The notes beneath the pieces are model-generated. The model made no database searches and had not been told where the DNA came from. It was given only the letters and a program-made list of their open reading frames with translations. From NCBI GenBank assembly GCA_039916225.1, contig JBDSLU010000378.1, positions 1 through 25,443 on the forward strand: 25,443 bases of DNA, in the 5' to 3' direction. Positions 1 through 7,153 of this stretch are shown piece after piece (position 1 is the first letter of the stretch; every line of letters starts with the position of its first letter). This DNA comes from JBDSLU01 sp039916225 (GTDB taxonomy: Bacteria > Acidobacteriota > Vicinamibacteria > Vicinamibacterales > Vicinamibacteraceae). The position numbers were made by a program, and so were the translations under genes.

Positions 1-171
1 CAGGTCAACGGCAAGGTGCGCGGCCGCGTCTCGGTGCCGGCCGGCACCGATGAGGCATCGCTCGAAGCGGCGGCGCTGGCCGATCCGGCCGTCCAGGCCC
101 ACACCGCCGGCAAGACCATCGTCAAGGTGGTCGTGGCCAAGGGCCGTCTCGTGAGCATCGTGGTCAAATGA
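1..171 (+). CDS. leuS: Leucyl-tRNA synthetase, C-terminal end (partial)
   Basis: The last 56 codons of a gene entering from the left edge. The peptide opens QVNGKVRGRVSVPAGTDE and closes with KTIVKVVVAKGRLVSIVVK, which is the typical C-terminal tail of bacterial leucyl-tRNA synthetase (QVNGK-R pattern, then the KVIVVP-KLVNIVV-like last strand). This tail contacts tRNA-Leu; the enzyme charges tRNA-Leu with leucine in the cytosol. The TGA stop at 169-171 overlaps the ATG of the next gene (ATGA), so the two are probably translationally coupled. The catalytic domain lies outside the window, so identification rests on the tail alone, but the match to the family pattern is good. Confidence 0.88.
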   Translation, partial: QVNGKVRGRVSVPAGTDEASLEAAALADPAVQAHTAGKTIVKVVVAKGRLVSIVVK

Positions 172-722
172 TCGACGTGATGATGCGCCGCCGCTTGCTC
201 GCCTTCGTCCTCGTTCCGCTCGTCCTGGCGCCGCTCGCCGGCTGCGGTTACTCCCTGGCCGGCCGCGGTTCGGCGCTGCCGGCCAACATCAAGACGATCG
301 GCATCCCGCTGTTCACCAACGCCACGACCGTCTTCGACGTCGAGCAGACGCTGTCCCAGCGCGTCCGGCTCGAGTTCATCGGGCGTGGCCGCTACAAGGT
401 CGTGCCCGACGAGACCGGCGTCGACGCCGTCCTGAAGGGCGACATCACCGGCATCTCGATCCGCCCGACCGCCTTCGACAGCAATCAGCAGGCGTCGCGC
501 TACGAGATCACCGTGGTCGTCAAGGTCGAGTTCCGTGACCTCACCACCGACAAGGTGCTCTACGAGAACCCGGCCCAGACCTTCAAGGAAGAGTACGAAG
601 TGACGACCGCGCAGTCGGCGACCGATGCGCAGGCCTTCCTGGGCCAGAACTCGAACGCGCTCGAGCGCCTGGCCACCGACTTCGCCAAGACCGTGGTGAC
701 GGCCGTTCTCGAAGCGTTCTAG
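168..722 (+). CDS. lptE: LPS-assembly lipoprotein LptE
   Basis: 184 residues. The N-terminus is basic (MMRRR), followed by a hydrophobic stretch and a lipobox LAGC with the acylated Cys near residue 26, so this is an outer-membrane lipoprotein. GCGYSLAGRGSALP followed by IKTIGIPLFTNATT is the typical LptE opening (CGY-L, then a strand and 'F-N'). LptE plugs the LptD barrel and helps place lipopolysaccharide in the outer leaflet, so the organism is diderm. The start overlaps the leuS stop by 4 bases; an internal ATG-ATG at codons 5-6, directly before the arginines, could also be the true start. The leuS-lptE-holA order is common in bacteria, which supports the call. Confidence 0.85.
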   Translation: MIDVMMRRRLLAFVLVPLVLAPLAGCGYSLAGRGSALPANIKTIGIPLFTNATTVFDVEQTLSQRVRLEFIGRGRYKVVPDETGVDAVLKGDITGISIRPTAFDSNQQASRYEITVVVKVEFRDLTTDKVLYENPAQTFKEEYEVTTAQSATDAQAFLGQNSNALERLATDFAKTVVTAVLEAF

Positions 723-759
723 TGGCCGGTATCTACTGACAGGACTGATGCAGGCCACT
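721..759 (+). other. Possible hairpin between lptE and holA
   Basis: A perfect 7-bp inverted repeat, AGTGGCC (721-727) and GGCCACT (753-759), with a 25-base loop. It starts inside the lptE stop codon and ends two bases before the holA ATG. Such a stem could modulate holA translation or act as a weak attenuator, but there is no U-tract and a stem this short can arise by chance. Confidence 0.3.
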
Positions 760-761
760 CA

Positions 762-1784
762 ATGGCGGCGCTGACCAAAGAGGCGCTCGAGGCGCAGCTC
801 GCCGCCGGCGGGTTCCAGCCGATCTACCTGGTCGTCGGCGACGACGACGGCGAGAAGGACGCGATCGCGCGAGCCTTCCAGGCCGCCGTGCCCGAGGACA
901 TCCAGCCGTTTGCCTTCGAGCGCTTCTCGGCGATCGAGACCGACCCCGACGTGGTGGTCAACTCGGCGCGCACGATGCCGTTCCTCGGCGACCGTCGGAC
1001 CATCGTCGTGACGCGCGCGGAGAAGTGGTTCAGCGGCAAGCGCAAGGGCGGCGACGAGTCGCCGGCCGACGAGGATGACGCCGGCACCGGCGCCGCGGAC
1101 GCGCTCGAGGCCTACTTCGAGAAGCCTGAGCCGGGTTCGACAGTGGTCTTCGTCGCCGCCGACGTCAACCGCACCTTCCGCGTCGTCAAGGCCCTGCTCA
1201 AGAAAGCCGTCGTCGTGGAGTGTTGGGGGCTCAAGGGCGAGAAGGATCCGCGCGGGCCGGTCACCGAGGCGCTGGGCCGGGCCGGACGCCTGGCCGGCGG
1301 CCTCTTCAAGCGGGCCGGGCTGGCCATCGATCGCCAGGCGCTCGAGCCGCTGCTGGCCCATGCCGGGACCGACATCGCCATCCTGCGCGGCGACGTCGAG
1401 CGGCTGATCCTCTATTGCCACGGGCGCAAGACGGTCACGCTCGAGGACGTCGACGCGGTGGTCAGCGGCACGGCGCTGCTGAACCCCTGGGGCGTGGTGA
1501 ATGCCGTCGAGCGCGGTGACGCGCGCGAGGCCCTCCGCCAGGTCCGGGTGGTCACCGACGCCGGCGAGGCGCCCTTCATGACCCTCGGCCAGATTGGCTG
1601 GTGGGTGCGGAACAAGCTGCCGCAGATGGGATCGCCGGACCGCGTCCGGGCCGCGGTCGACGCGGTGTTCCGGACGGATCTGGCGATGAAGTCGTCGGGA
1701 GGCGAGCCGCGGATCCTGCTCGAGCGGCTCGTCGTGCAGTTGTGCGTGCGCTCGCCTCAGCCGCGGCCGTGGGCCGGCCGCTGA
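762..1784 (+). CDS. holA: DNA polymerase III, delta subunit
   Basis: 340 residues, the usual HolA length. The N-terminus GGFQPIYLVVGDDDGEKDAIARAF matches the HolA start (P-YLL-G-D-xL-xxA). Next come the delta-type patterns FLGDRRTIVVTRAEKW and a lid-type stretch IDRQALEPLLAHAGTDIAILRGDVERLILYCHGRKTVTLEDV (normally 'G-DL-xL--ELEKL-LY-G---I---DV'). HolA belongs to the clamp-loader complex and opens the beta sliding clamp. An acidic, low-complexity insert around residues 90-110 (DESPADEDDAGTGAADA) is longer than in typical members. It lies 39 bp after lptE, probably in the same transcript. Its 3' end converges on rpsT. Confidence 0.9.
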   Translation: MAALTKEALEAQLAAGGFQPIYLVVGDDDGEKDAIARAFQAAVPEDIQPFAFERFSAIETDPDVVVNSARTMPFLGDRRTIVVTRAEKWFSGKRKGGDESPADEDDAGTGAADALEAYFEKPEPGSTVVFVAADVNRTFRVVKALLKKAVVVECWGLKGEKDPRGPVTEALGRAGRLAGGLFKRAGLAIDRQALEPLLAHAGTDIAILRGDVERLILYCHGRKTVTLEDVDAVVSGTALLNPWGVVNAVERGDAREALRQVRVVTDAGEAPFMTLGQIGWWVRNKLPQMGSPDRVRAAVDAVFRTDLAMKSSGGEPRILLERLVVQLCVRSPQPRPWAGR

Positions 1785-1844
1785 CCGGTTGACTGCTGTC
1801 GGGCCGATGCGGGGGCGCACCGGCGTCGAAGTGGCTGGGCTCGA

Positions 1845-2102
1845 CTAGGCGCCGAGCTTGGCCATCAACCGCGACTTGTAACGGCCGGCGGCGTTGCGGT
1901 GGATGATGCCCTTGCCGGCCATCTTGTCGATCAGCGAGACCGTCTCGCCCAGCGACGACTTGACCTCGGCGGCCTTGCCACCGGCGATGGCGGCGCGGAC
2001 GCCCTTCAGCACGGTGCGCAGGCGCGAGCGGTACTGACGGTTGCGGTCGCGGTTGACCAGGCTCTGGCGGTACGCCTTCTCGGCAGATTCGTGATTGGCC
2101 AC
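1845..2102 (-). CDS. rpsT: 30S ribosomal protein S20
   Basis: 85 residues, highly basic. It opens MANHESAEKAYRQSLVNRDRNRQYRSRLRT, the typical S20 start (MANHKSAEKR-R---K---N---RS-lrT), and ends HRNAAGRYKSRLMAKLGA (usually 'i-kN-AaR-KSRL-k-l'). S20 is a primary 16S rRNA binder in 30S assembly. The start codon is GTG; an AAGGAA-type ribosome binding site lies about nine bases upstream. It is monocistronic and convergent with holA. An extended -10 candidate and a strong leader hairpin lie upstream (separate entries), so leader-based control is possible. The identity is secure. Confidence 0.95.
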   Translation of the reverse strand: MANHESAEKAYRQSLVNRDRNRQYRSRLRTVLKGVRAAIAGGKAAEVKSSLGETVSLIDKMAGKGIIHRNAAGRYKSRLMAKLGA

Positions 2103-2128
2103 GTCGTAGGTTCCTTCGAAGACTTTCA

Positions 2129-2164
2129 GGGGGCCGAACCGCCATTCTGGCGTCCGCAGGCCCC
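2129..2164 (-). promoter_or_regulatory. Structured 5' leader hairpin of rpsT
   Basis: Read on the minus strand, GGGGCC pairs with GGCCCC at the base, and an upper stem GGAC-GCCA closes a GAA loop against TGGC-(bulged G)-GTTC. The hairpin lies between the candidate rpsT promoter and the start codon, about 27 bases before the GTG. A stem this long and GC-paired in a ribosomal-protein leader is a candidate autoregulatory site; the function is inference. Confidence 0.5.
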
Positions 2165-2177
2165 TTCCAAACTCCCT

Positions 2178-2186
2178 ACGATAGCA
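2178..2186 (-). promoter_or_regulatory. Candidate extended -10 of rpsT
   Basis: On the minus strand the bases read TGC-TATCGT, an extended -10 (TGn plus TATnnT) about 76 bases upstream of the rpsT GTG. It would give a leader of roughly 65-70 bases containing the hairpin at 2129-2164. No convincing -35 is visible. Confidence 0.4.
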
Positions 2187-2263
2187 CGATCACGCCCGGT
2201 TCGAGCCCGTCCAGGACGGGGGGAGCGAAGGCGTCAGGGAGGGCAGAAGGCGGCGGATTCGTT

Positions 2264-2321
2264 GAAAAAGGCGGGAAGCCGGCAGGAAGCGGCCCCCCGC
2301 CGACTCCCCCGACTTCCCGCC
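2264..2321 (-). terminator. Intrinsic terminator of the TonB receptor gene
   Basis: Reading the minus strand after the receptor stop, GGCGGGAAG (2321-2313) pairs perfectly with CTTCCCGCC (2278-2270) and is followed at once by TTTTTC (2269-2264). The 34-base loop can fold further. A GC-rich stem plus U-tract in the correct orientation, 45 bases past the stop codon, fits a Rho-independent terminator. Confidence 0.65.
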
Positions 2322-2365
2322 GACGAGCCGAGGCCCGCGGCCCGGCTATGCGCTTCGCCCAGGCA

Positions 2366-5300
2366 CTAGAACGTCAGCCTGAGGCCGAGCTGGTAGTCGC
2401 GCGGCTTCATCACCGTGCTCGAATCGATGTTGGTGATCCGGCCGAAGGCGGCGTTGGTCGGCGCCAGGATCACGTTGCCGGCGTTGAAGAGCGTGTAGTT
2501 CGTCGCGTTCAGCGCCTCGACGCGGACCTGCAGCCGGACCCGGCTGCCGATCTGGAAGCTCTTGGTGAGGCCCAGGTCGAGCAGGTGGTGGTTCTGGAAC
2601 CGGACGTGCTCTAGCGTGGTCGGGAACCGCCGGATGTTGGCGGCGCCGAGCGAAATCTCCGGGGCGCCGAAGGTCACCGGCTGGCCGGCGGCGTTACGGA
2701 ACGCCTCGCCGTCGCGCGTGTAGAAGCACGAGGTGTCGAAGAAGGGCACGTCGATGCCGAGCTTCTGGCCGCCCGCGGAGCCCCAGCGGCTGGTCAGGCC
2801 GGACGGGTCGCCGCAGCCGGGGTCGTAGTAGACGTTCCCCCACGACAGGGGCTGCCCGGTCTGCCACTCGAACTTGCCACTGAGCTGCCAGCCGCCGAGC
2901 AGGGCATTGGTGACACCGCCCCATTCCCGGCCGATGGCGCGCCCCTGTCCGAAGGGCAGTTCGACGACGCTCGCCAGCGTGACGCGATGCGGCCGGTCGC
3001 TGGGGCCGACACGATCCTCGAGGTCGTCCCACGGGTTGAGCGGCGCCACCTTCTCGCGGAAGCGCGACCAGGTGTAGGTCGACATCACCATCAGGCCCTT
3101 GGTGAAGCGCTTGTCGAGCCGAGCGAGGAGGCCATGGTAGCGGTTGCTGCCGCGATTCGTCTCGACCGACAGCGTGTCGAACTGCGGCGTGGCGAGGAGC
3201 AGGCGGCGGCGCGCCACCGTGCTGCCGTTGACGCCCGGGTTGTCGGGGAACAAACCCTGGAACGGGTTGGACACGGTCTGGGTCAGGAAGGTCTCGGCCG
3301 CCGTGTCGCGGATCGTGCTCTGGGTGCGATAGGCCTCGGGCACGTAGTTGAGCGGCTCGACCAGCGGCATGTCACGGCCGGTCTGCCCCAGGTACGAGAC
3401 CTCGACGACGATGTCGCCCGGCAGCTCCCGCTCGAGGCCGATGCTGTAGCGCCACAGCGTCGGGTTCTTGCGCTCCGTGGAGAACACCGTGCCCGGGCTG
3501 CCGCCCAGATTGGTGCTCAGGCCCTGGCTCGATCCGATTGGCTCCAGCAGCGTGCCGCTCGGCACCGGGTTGGACAGCGTCGCGCCGAACGTGAGTCCGG
3601 CGTCGTTGGTGACCGGCACCGGCGTGTTGCGTGAATAGCCGATCTGGTTGAGGACGTTGTTCAGACCCGGCACGCCCTGGATCTGGAAGGGCGCGCTGTA
3701 GACGCCGAAGCCGCCGCGGATGACGGCGCGGTCGCCGACCTTGTAGGTGACGCCGAGGCGCGGCTGGACGTTGTTGCCATCGGGATCCCAGACGCTGGTC
3801 TGATCGTCGCGCAGGAAGGCGTAGCCGCCGACCAGGCGTTCCCCGAACTGCTGCGCCGTGAGCGGTACCCCGGCCGGTGGTGCCGCCGCGTAGCGCGCCA
3901 TCGCCGCCGCCTGGATCGGGCTGGCGGTGGAGAAGTCGAAGCCGCGGGTGTTCCGGTTCTCGGCCTCCGTCATGCCCCCTTCGAGGTCGTAGCGGACGCC
4001 AAGGTTCAGCGTCAGCCGATCGGTGACGCGCCAGTCGTCGTGGACGAAGACGCCATGGCTGACGACGCGATAGTCGGACTCGGGCCGCAGCTCGATGAGC
4101 GAGTTGTTGGTCGGCAGGCCCAGCATGAACGCGGCGACGCCTTGCCCGTAGCGGCCGGTGGCGGTGGCCGAGGCGCGGGTGAAGCCGCTGTCGAAGCCAT
4201 AGGCGCCGCCGCGCCAGCCCCGGTTGATCTCGGTTTGCCGCAGCGAGCGCCAGTCGTAGCCGGCCTTGACCGTGTGGGCGCCGAAGCTGCGGGTGATGGT
4301 CGGGGCGAACTGCAGGTTGTAGAACGGCTGGGTGCGGCCGGTGTTGAACCCGTTCTGCTGGCCGCCGAGGGTGCCGACGGCGCCCGCCCCGGTGCCGCTG
4401 CCCGACTCGATGCTGAAGCGGGGAATCTGATCGTAATCGCCGAGGAGCGCCAGCGTCGCCGCCGAGTAGCCGAGGCTGGCGACGTCGAAGGACGTGTTCG
4501 GGGCCTGATCGTCGTTGAAGCGCAGGTAGCTGGCCTTGAGATCGAGGAACCAGTCGTGGCGCAGGACCGCGGTGTGGCCCACCGCGACGTTCAGATTGAA
4601 GCGGTCGGTGCTGCCGCGCGTGATCGGATGGCCATTCTGCTCGCCGGCCCAGTCGTAGCGCTCTTCACGCCGGAAGTTACGCGTCCAGCGGACGTAGGTC
4701 CGGTTGGGCGCGTTCCACTGGTGGTCGACGCGGGCCATCTCGAAGTCGTAGCCGTAGGTCCACGGCTGCTCGACGAAGTAGTTGCCGGTGGTATCGACCT
4801 CGCCGGTCTGGTTGGGCAGGGGGAAGTACTTGAGGACGTTCTGAGCGATCGGATTGAGCAGGCTCTGCGGGATGACGTTGCCCGGAAACGGGTCGCGCGT
4901 CACGACGCCGTTGACCAGCCGGGCCGAGTAGGGGTTGTAGATCTGCGTGCCGCTGGCCAGCAGCTCCGAGAAGTCGCCGTTGCGCATCCGTTCGGTCGGC
5001 ACCGAGGTCGTGAACGTCTCGATGGTGTCGTCCTGCAGCCGTTCGTACGAGCCCATGAAGAACGTGCGGTTCTTGATGATCGGCCCGCCCAGCGTGCCGC
5101 TGAAACGGTTGTAGTTGCGCGGCGAGACGGCGCCGCCGCGGGCATTCGAGGCGAACAGGTTGGCCGACCGCGAGTCGTCGCGGTTGAAGTAGGAGGCGGC
5201 GCCGTGCAGCAGGTTGGTGCCGCTCTTCAGCGCCAGATTGACCGAGCCGGCGCCGGTGTGACCGACCTGGGCGTCGTAGGCCGCGGTTTCGACCTTGAAT

Positions 5301-5989
5301 TCCTGGATGGCGTCGGCCGGCGGCTGGATACCGACACGGGCGCCGGACACCACGTTGCTGGATCCGTCGATGGTGAAGTCGCTGTTGATCGTCCCGCTGA
5401 CGGCGAGGCCGCGCAGGTTGTCGTTGTCCATCGGCCGCTGCAGCGCGTAGGAGCGCTCGAAGGTGGCGCCGGCGACCAGGCGGGTGAGGCCGTAGGCGGT
5501 GCCGTCCCCGAGCGGGATCTCGGAGATCAGCTTGCTGTCGATCACCTGGCCCATGGTGGCGCTGCCGGTCTCGAGGACCGGGCGATCGGCGACGACGCGG
5601 ACCTCCTCGACGACGCCGCCCGCCTCGAGCGTCACGTCGTACTGCACCTTGTCGCCGACGCGGACATGGACGTTGTCGTTGACGGCGGTGCGGAACCCGT
5701 CGAGGACGGCCGTGACCTTGTAGGTGCCTGGCAGGAGATAGAGGACGGCATAGCGGCCTTGCGCGCTCGTGGTGGTCGTCGACGGCGTGTTGGTCTCGGT
5801 ATTGACGATGGTCACGGCGACGCCGGGCAGGACGGCGCCCGACGAATCGCTGACGCGTCCGGCGATCGACCCGCGGGAGTCCTGGGCGTGAACGGGCGCG
5901 ACGCCGGCGATCACGGCCGCGACACCGGCGACGACCACGGCCCGGCACGCACGCCCGAGGCGCGCGGCCATGGGCTGGGAAGAGCGCAT
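2366..5989 (-). CDS. Oar-like TonB-dependent receptor with carboxypeptidase-regulatory domain
   Basis: 1207 residues from the ATG at 5989. This start is chosen because GGAGG lies five bases upstream and the protein then begins with a basic, hydrophobic signal peptide ending PVHA-Q; an in-frame extension to 6037 lacks these. Domains in order: signal peptide about 1-36; a CarboxypepD_reg-like beta-sandwich about 37-125 (GSIAGRVSDSSGAVLPGVAV, then GRYAVLYLLPGTYKVTA); a plug-like region about 130-260 (ADAIQEFKVETAAYDAQVGHTG, GSVNLALKSGTN); then a long barrel ending LGLRLTF with the aromatic C-terminal residue of outer-membrane barrels. Oar-like receptors are abundant in Acidobacteriota; the substrate cannot be read from sequence. 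It has its own promoter candidate and terminator, with no obvious partner gene adjacent. Confidence 0.9.
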   Translation of the reverse strand: MRSSQPMAARLGRACRAVVVAGVAAVIAGVAPVHAQDSRGSIAGRVSDSSGAVLPGVAVTIVNTETNTPSTTTTSAQGRYAVLYLLPGTYKVTAVLDGFRTAVNDNVHVRVGDKVQYDVTLEAGGVVEEVRVVADRPVLETGSATMGQVIDSKLISEIPLGDGTAYGLTRLVAGATFERSYALQRPMDNDNLRGLAVSGTINSDFTIDGSSNVVSGARVGIQPPADAIQEFKVETAAYDAQVGHTGAGSVNLALKSGTNLLHGAASYFNRDDSRSANLFASNARGGAVSPRNYNRFSGTLGGPIIKNRTFFMGSYERLQDDTIETFTTSVPTERMRNGDFSELLASGTQIYNPYSARLVNGVVTRDPFPGNVIPQSLLNPIAQNVLKYFPLPNQTGEVDTTGNYFVEQPWTYGYDFEMARVDHQWNAPNRTYVRWTRNFRREERYDWAGEQNGHPITRGSTDRFNLNVAVGHTAVLRHDWFLDLKASYLRFNDDQAPNTSFDVASLGYSAATLALLGDYDQIPRFSIESGSGTGAGAVGTLGGQQNGFNTGRTQPFYNLQFAPTITRSFGAHTVKAGYDWRSLRQTEINRGWRGGAYGFDSGFTRASATATGRYGQGVAAFMLGLPTNNSLIELRPESDYRVVSHGVFVHDDWRVTDRLTLNLGVRYDLEGGMTEAENRNTRGFDFSTASPIQAAAMARYAAAPPAGVPLTAQQFGERLVGGYAFLRDDQTSVWDPDGNNVQPRLGVTYKVGDRAVIRGGFGVYSAPFQIQGVPGLNNVLNQIGYSRNTPVPVTNDAGLTFGATLSNPVPSGTLLEPIGSSQGLSTNLGGSPGTVFSTERKNPTLWRYSIGLERELPGDIVVEVSYLGQTGRDMPLVEPLNYVPEAYRTQSTIRDTAAETFLTQTVSNPFQGLFPDNPGVNGSTVARRRLLLATPQFDTLSVETNRGSNRYHGLLARLDKRFTKGLMVMSTYTWSRFREKVAPLNPWDDLEDRVGPSDRPHRVTLASVVELPFGQGRAIGREWGGVTNALLGGWQLSGKFEWQTGQPLSWGNVYYDPGCGDPSGLTSRWGSAGGQKLGIDVPFFDTSCFYTRDGEAFRNAAGQPVTFGAPEISLGAANIRRFPTTLEHVRFQNHHLLDLGLTKSFQIGSRVRLQVRVEALNATNYTLFNAGNVILAPTNAAFGRITNIDSSTVMKPRDYQLGLRLTF

Positions 5990-6031
5990 CAATTCCTCCG
6001 TCAGGCGGAAACGTTCACGGACCCCACGGGC

Positions 6032-6052
6032 GTCCACAACTTCTATGTGGAC
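6032..6052 (-). other. Leader hairpin near the receptor transcription start
   Basis: Perfect inverted repeat GTCCACA (6032-6038) and TGTGGAC (6046-6052) around a 7-base loop. It lies immediately downstream of the candidate receptor -10, so it would fall at the 5' end of the mRNA and could stabilise the transcript or bind a regulator. The function is unknown. Confidence 0.4.
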
Positions 6053-6055
6053 AGA

Positions 6056-6101
6056 GGGATACCGCCGTCAGAGGAACGATGTCAAACGAAATATATGATA
6101 T
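6056..6101 (-). promoter_or_regulatory. Candidate promoter of the TonB receptor
   Basis: Minus strand: a perfect -35 TTGACA (6085-6080), an 18-base spacer and a weak -10 TATCCC (6061-6056). A block of A/T (6101-6086, ATATCATATATTTCGT) sits directly upstream of the -35 like an UP element and is conspicuous in this GC-rich DNA. The predicted leader is about 60 bases and includes the GGAGG site at 5995-5999. Confidence 0.5.
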
Positions 6102-6135
6102 GTCGCCAGTACTGGCGACTGGCGTTTTTCGCCAG
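6102..6135. promoter_or_regulatory. Palindrome cluster upstream of the receptor
   Basis: GTCGCCAGTACTGGCGAC (6102-6119) is a perfect 18-bp palindrome. It is followed by CTGGCG-TTTTT-CGCCAG (6119-6135), so four copies of the CGCCAG/CTGGCG half-site lie in 34 bases. It sits between the S4-gene stop and the receptor UP/-35 region. It may be an operator, or a terminator for the S4 gene on the minus strand; there is an A/T-rich run just beyond the palindrome, but no clean U-tract. Confidence 0.5.
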
Positions 6136-6152
6136 GAATCGCCCGTGGCGCG

Positions 6153-6542
6153 TCAGTCCAGCCCGCGGATCCGACGGCGTTCGCGGCGCTCGCGCTTGTC
6201 GGGCATGCTGGGGGCCATCGTCATCCGGCCGGCGCGGAGGATGTCGGCAACAGCCTGTTCCTGTGCGGTCGGCGGCCGCGTCACGTCCTCATAGAGTTCG
6301 CGCGCTTGCGCCTTGGCCATGTGGTGGTCGGCGATAGCCTTGACGACGACCTGCTGCCGGCGTCCGCCGGGGCGCGAGATGGTCAGCCGATCGCCGGGCT
6401 TGAGCTCGCGATGCGGCTTGGCCGTGTCCTGGCCGTTGACCTCGATCTTGCCGCCCTGGCAGGCGCGCTGCGCTTCCGAGCGCGTCTTGAACAGGCACGA
6501 GACGTCGAGCCAGACGTCGAGGCGGGTTCCCACGACCGCCAT
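6153..6542 (-). CDS. S4-domain RNA-binding protein (Hsp15/HslR-like)
   Basis: 129 residues. The N-terminus has the S4 RNA-binding fold: TRLDVWLDVSCLFKTRSEAQRACQGGKIEVNGQ, then LKPGDRLTI, matching the Hsp15 pattern 'RLDkWLw-aRffKTRs-A---i-gGkV-vNG---Kps--vk-GD-l-i'. The C-terminus is basic (DKRERRERRRIRGLD). Hsp15-type proteins bind 50S subunits still carrying nascent chain-tRNA after premature release; this is family knowledge. The first ATG is 6542, but GTG at 6533 (giving MGTRLDVW) fits family starts better and lies 7 bases after a CATAAT -10 candidate. The gene diverges from the TerB-like gene with no room for a leader. Product class is confident, exact role less so. Confidence 0.85.
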   Translation of the reverse strand: MAVVGTRLDVWLDVSCLFKTRSEAQRACQGGKIEVNGQDTAKPHRELKPGDRLTISRPGGRRQQVVVKAIADHHMAKAQARELYEDVTRPPTAQEQAVADILRAGRMTMAPSMPDKRERRERRRIRGLD

Positions 6543-6546
6543 TATG
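6541..6546 (-). promoter_or_regulatory. Candidate -10 (CATAAT) of the S4-domain gene
   Basis: Minus strand CATAAT (6546-6541) is followed by seven bases and then GTG at 6533-6531, in frame with the S4 domain. If used, transcription would begin at or next to the GTG, giving a leaderless mRNA. It overlaps the longer open frame's ATG, which is another reason to prefer the GTG. Confidence 0.4.
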
Positions 6547-6600
6547 GAACCGATCGCGCGGCCTGGTCGACGTCGCGCCGCGACGCTGGACGATCGGTTT

Positions 6601-6606
6601 TATACT
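6601..6606 (+). promoter_or_regulatory. Candidate -10 (TATACT) of the TerB-like gene
   Basis: TATACT is followed by six bases (CCGGGC) and GTG at 6613. No Shine-Dalgarno sequence is present. With normal -10 to +1 spacing the transcript would begin at the GTG itself, so the gene is a leaderless candidate. No good -35 is visible. Confidence 0.45.
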
Positions 6607-6612
6607 CCGGGC

Positions 6613-7137
6613 GTGCTGGCCACCATCCTTCGGAAGCTCGGCCTCGAGGTCGATGTCGACGACGCCACGTCCGATGTCGATGCCCTCGACGCCCTCGAGG
6701 CCGCCCTGTCGAACGTCCCACCCGAGGAGGCGCGGCGCGTCGCCGCCTTCGCTTATCTCTTGAGTCGGGTCGCGCACGCCGACCACGAGGTCAGCGACGC
6801 CGAGCGTCAGGCGATGTCCCGACTCCTCGTCGATCGCGCCCGGCTGACGGCCGAGCAGGCGGACATCGTCATCGGTATCGCCACCAGCAAGATCGTCCAC
6901 GTCCGCGGGACGCAGGACTATCTGGTGTCGCGGGAAGTGGCGGCGCGAGCCAGCGTCGAGGAGAAGCGCGCGCTGATCGATGGCTTGTACGCCGTCTGCG
7001 CCGCCGACGGGCTCATCTCGACGATCGAGGACAACGACGTGCGCCGCGTCGCCAGCGAGATCGATCTCGAGCACCACGATGTGGTCGACATCCGGGCGCG
7101 CTACCGCGGATCGCTTGGGGTGCTCAAGGGCGAATAG
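6613..7137 (+). CDS. TerB-like (tellurite-resistance B family) domain protein
   Basis: 174 residues from the GTG at 6613. Predicted all-helical and acidic. It carries the two metal-binding-like acidic turns of the TerB fold: VAHADHEVSDAERQAMSRLL in the first half and CAADGLISTIEDNDVRRVASEI in the second, matching 'vA-aDG-is--E---i--l'. TerB-like proteins are small cytosolic or membrane-associated proteins often tied to metal or stress responses, but most have no tested role and tellurite resistance should not be assumed. An ATG at 6544 would add 23 poorly conserved residues and abut the divergent S4 start with no space for a promoter. GTG 6613 is therefore preferred. Confidence 0.75.
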   Translation: MLATILRKLGLEVDVDDATSDVDALDALEAALSNVPPEEARRVAAFAYLLSRVAHADHEVSDAERQAMSRLLVDRARLTAEQADIVIGIATSKIVHVRGTQDYLVSREVAARASVEEKRALIDGLYAVCAADGLISTIEDNDVRRVASEIDLEHHDVVDIRARYRGSLGVLKGE

Positions 7138-7153
7138 CGACCACGTCGAACGA

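Noticed and set aside
759..1820. 353-codon minus-strand frame opposite holA
   Set aside because: Antisense to a clear delta subunit, with low-complexity Arg/Asp/Leu/Gly composition and no homology pattern.
4040..6337. 765-codon open frame on the plus strand across the TonB receptor
   Set aside because: It is antisense to a receptor with clear domains, signal peptide and terminator. The translation is Gly/Ala/Val/Arg/Asp-rich with no family pattern, as expected from GC-rich third positions.
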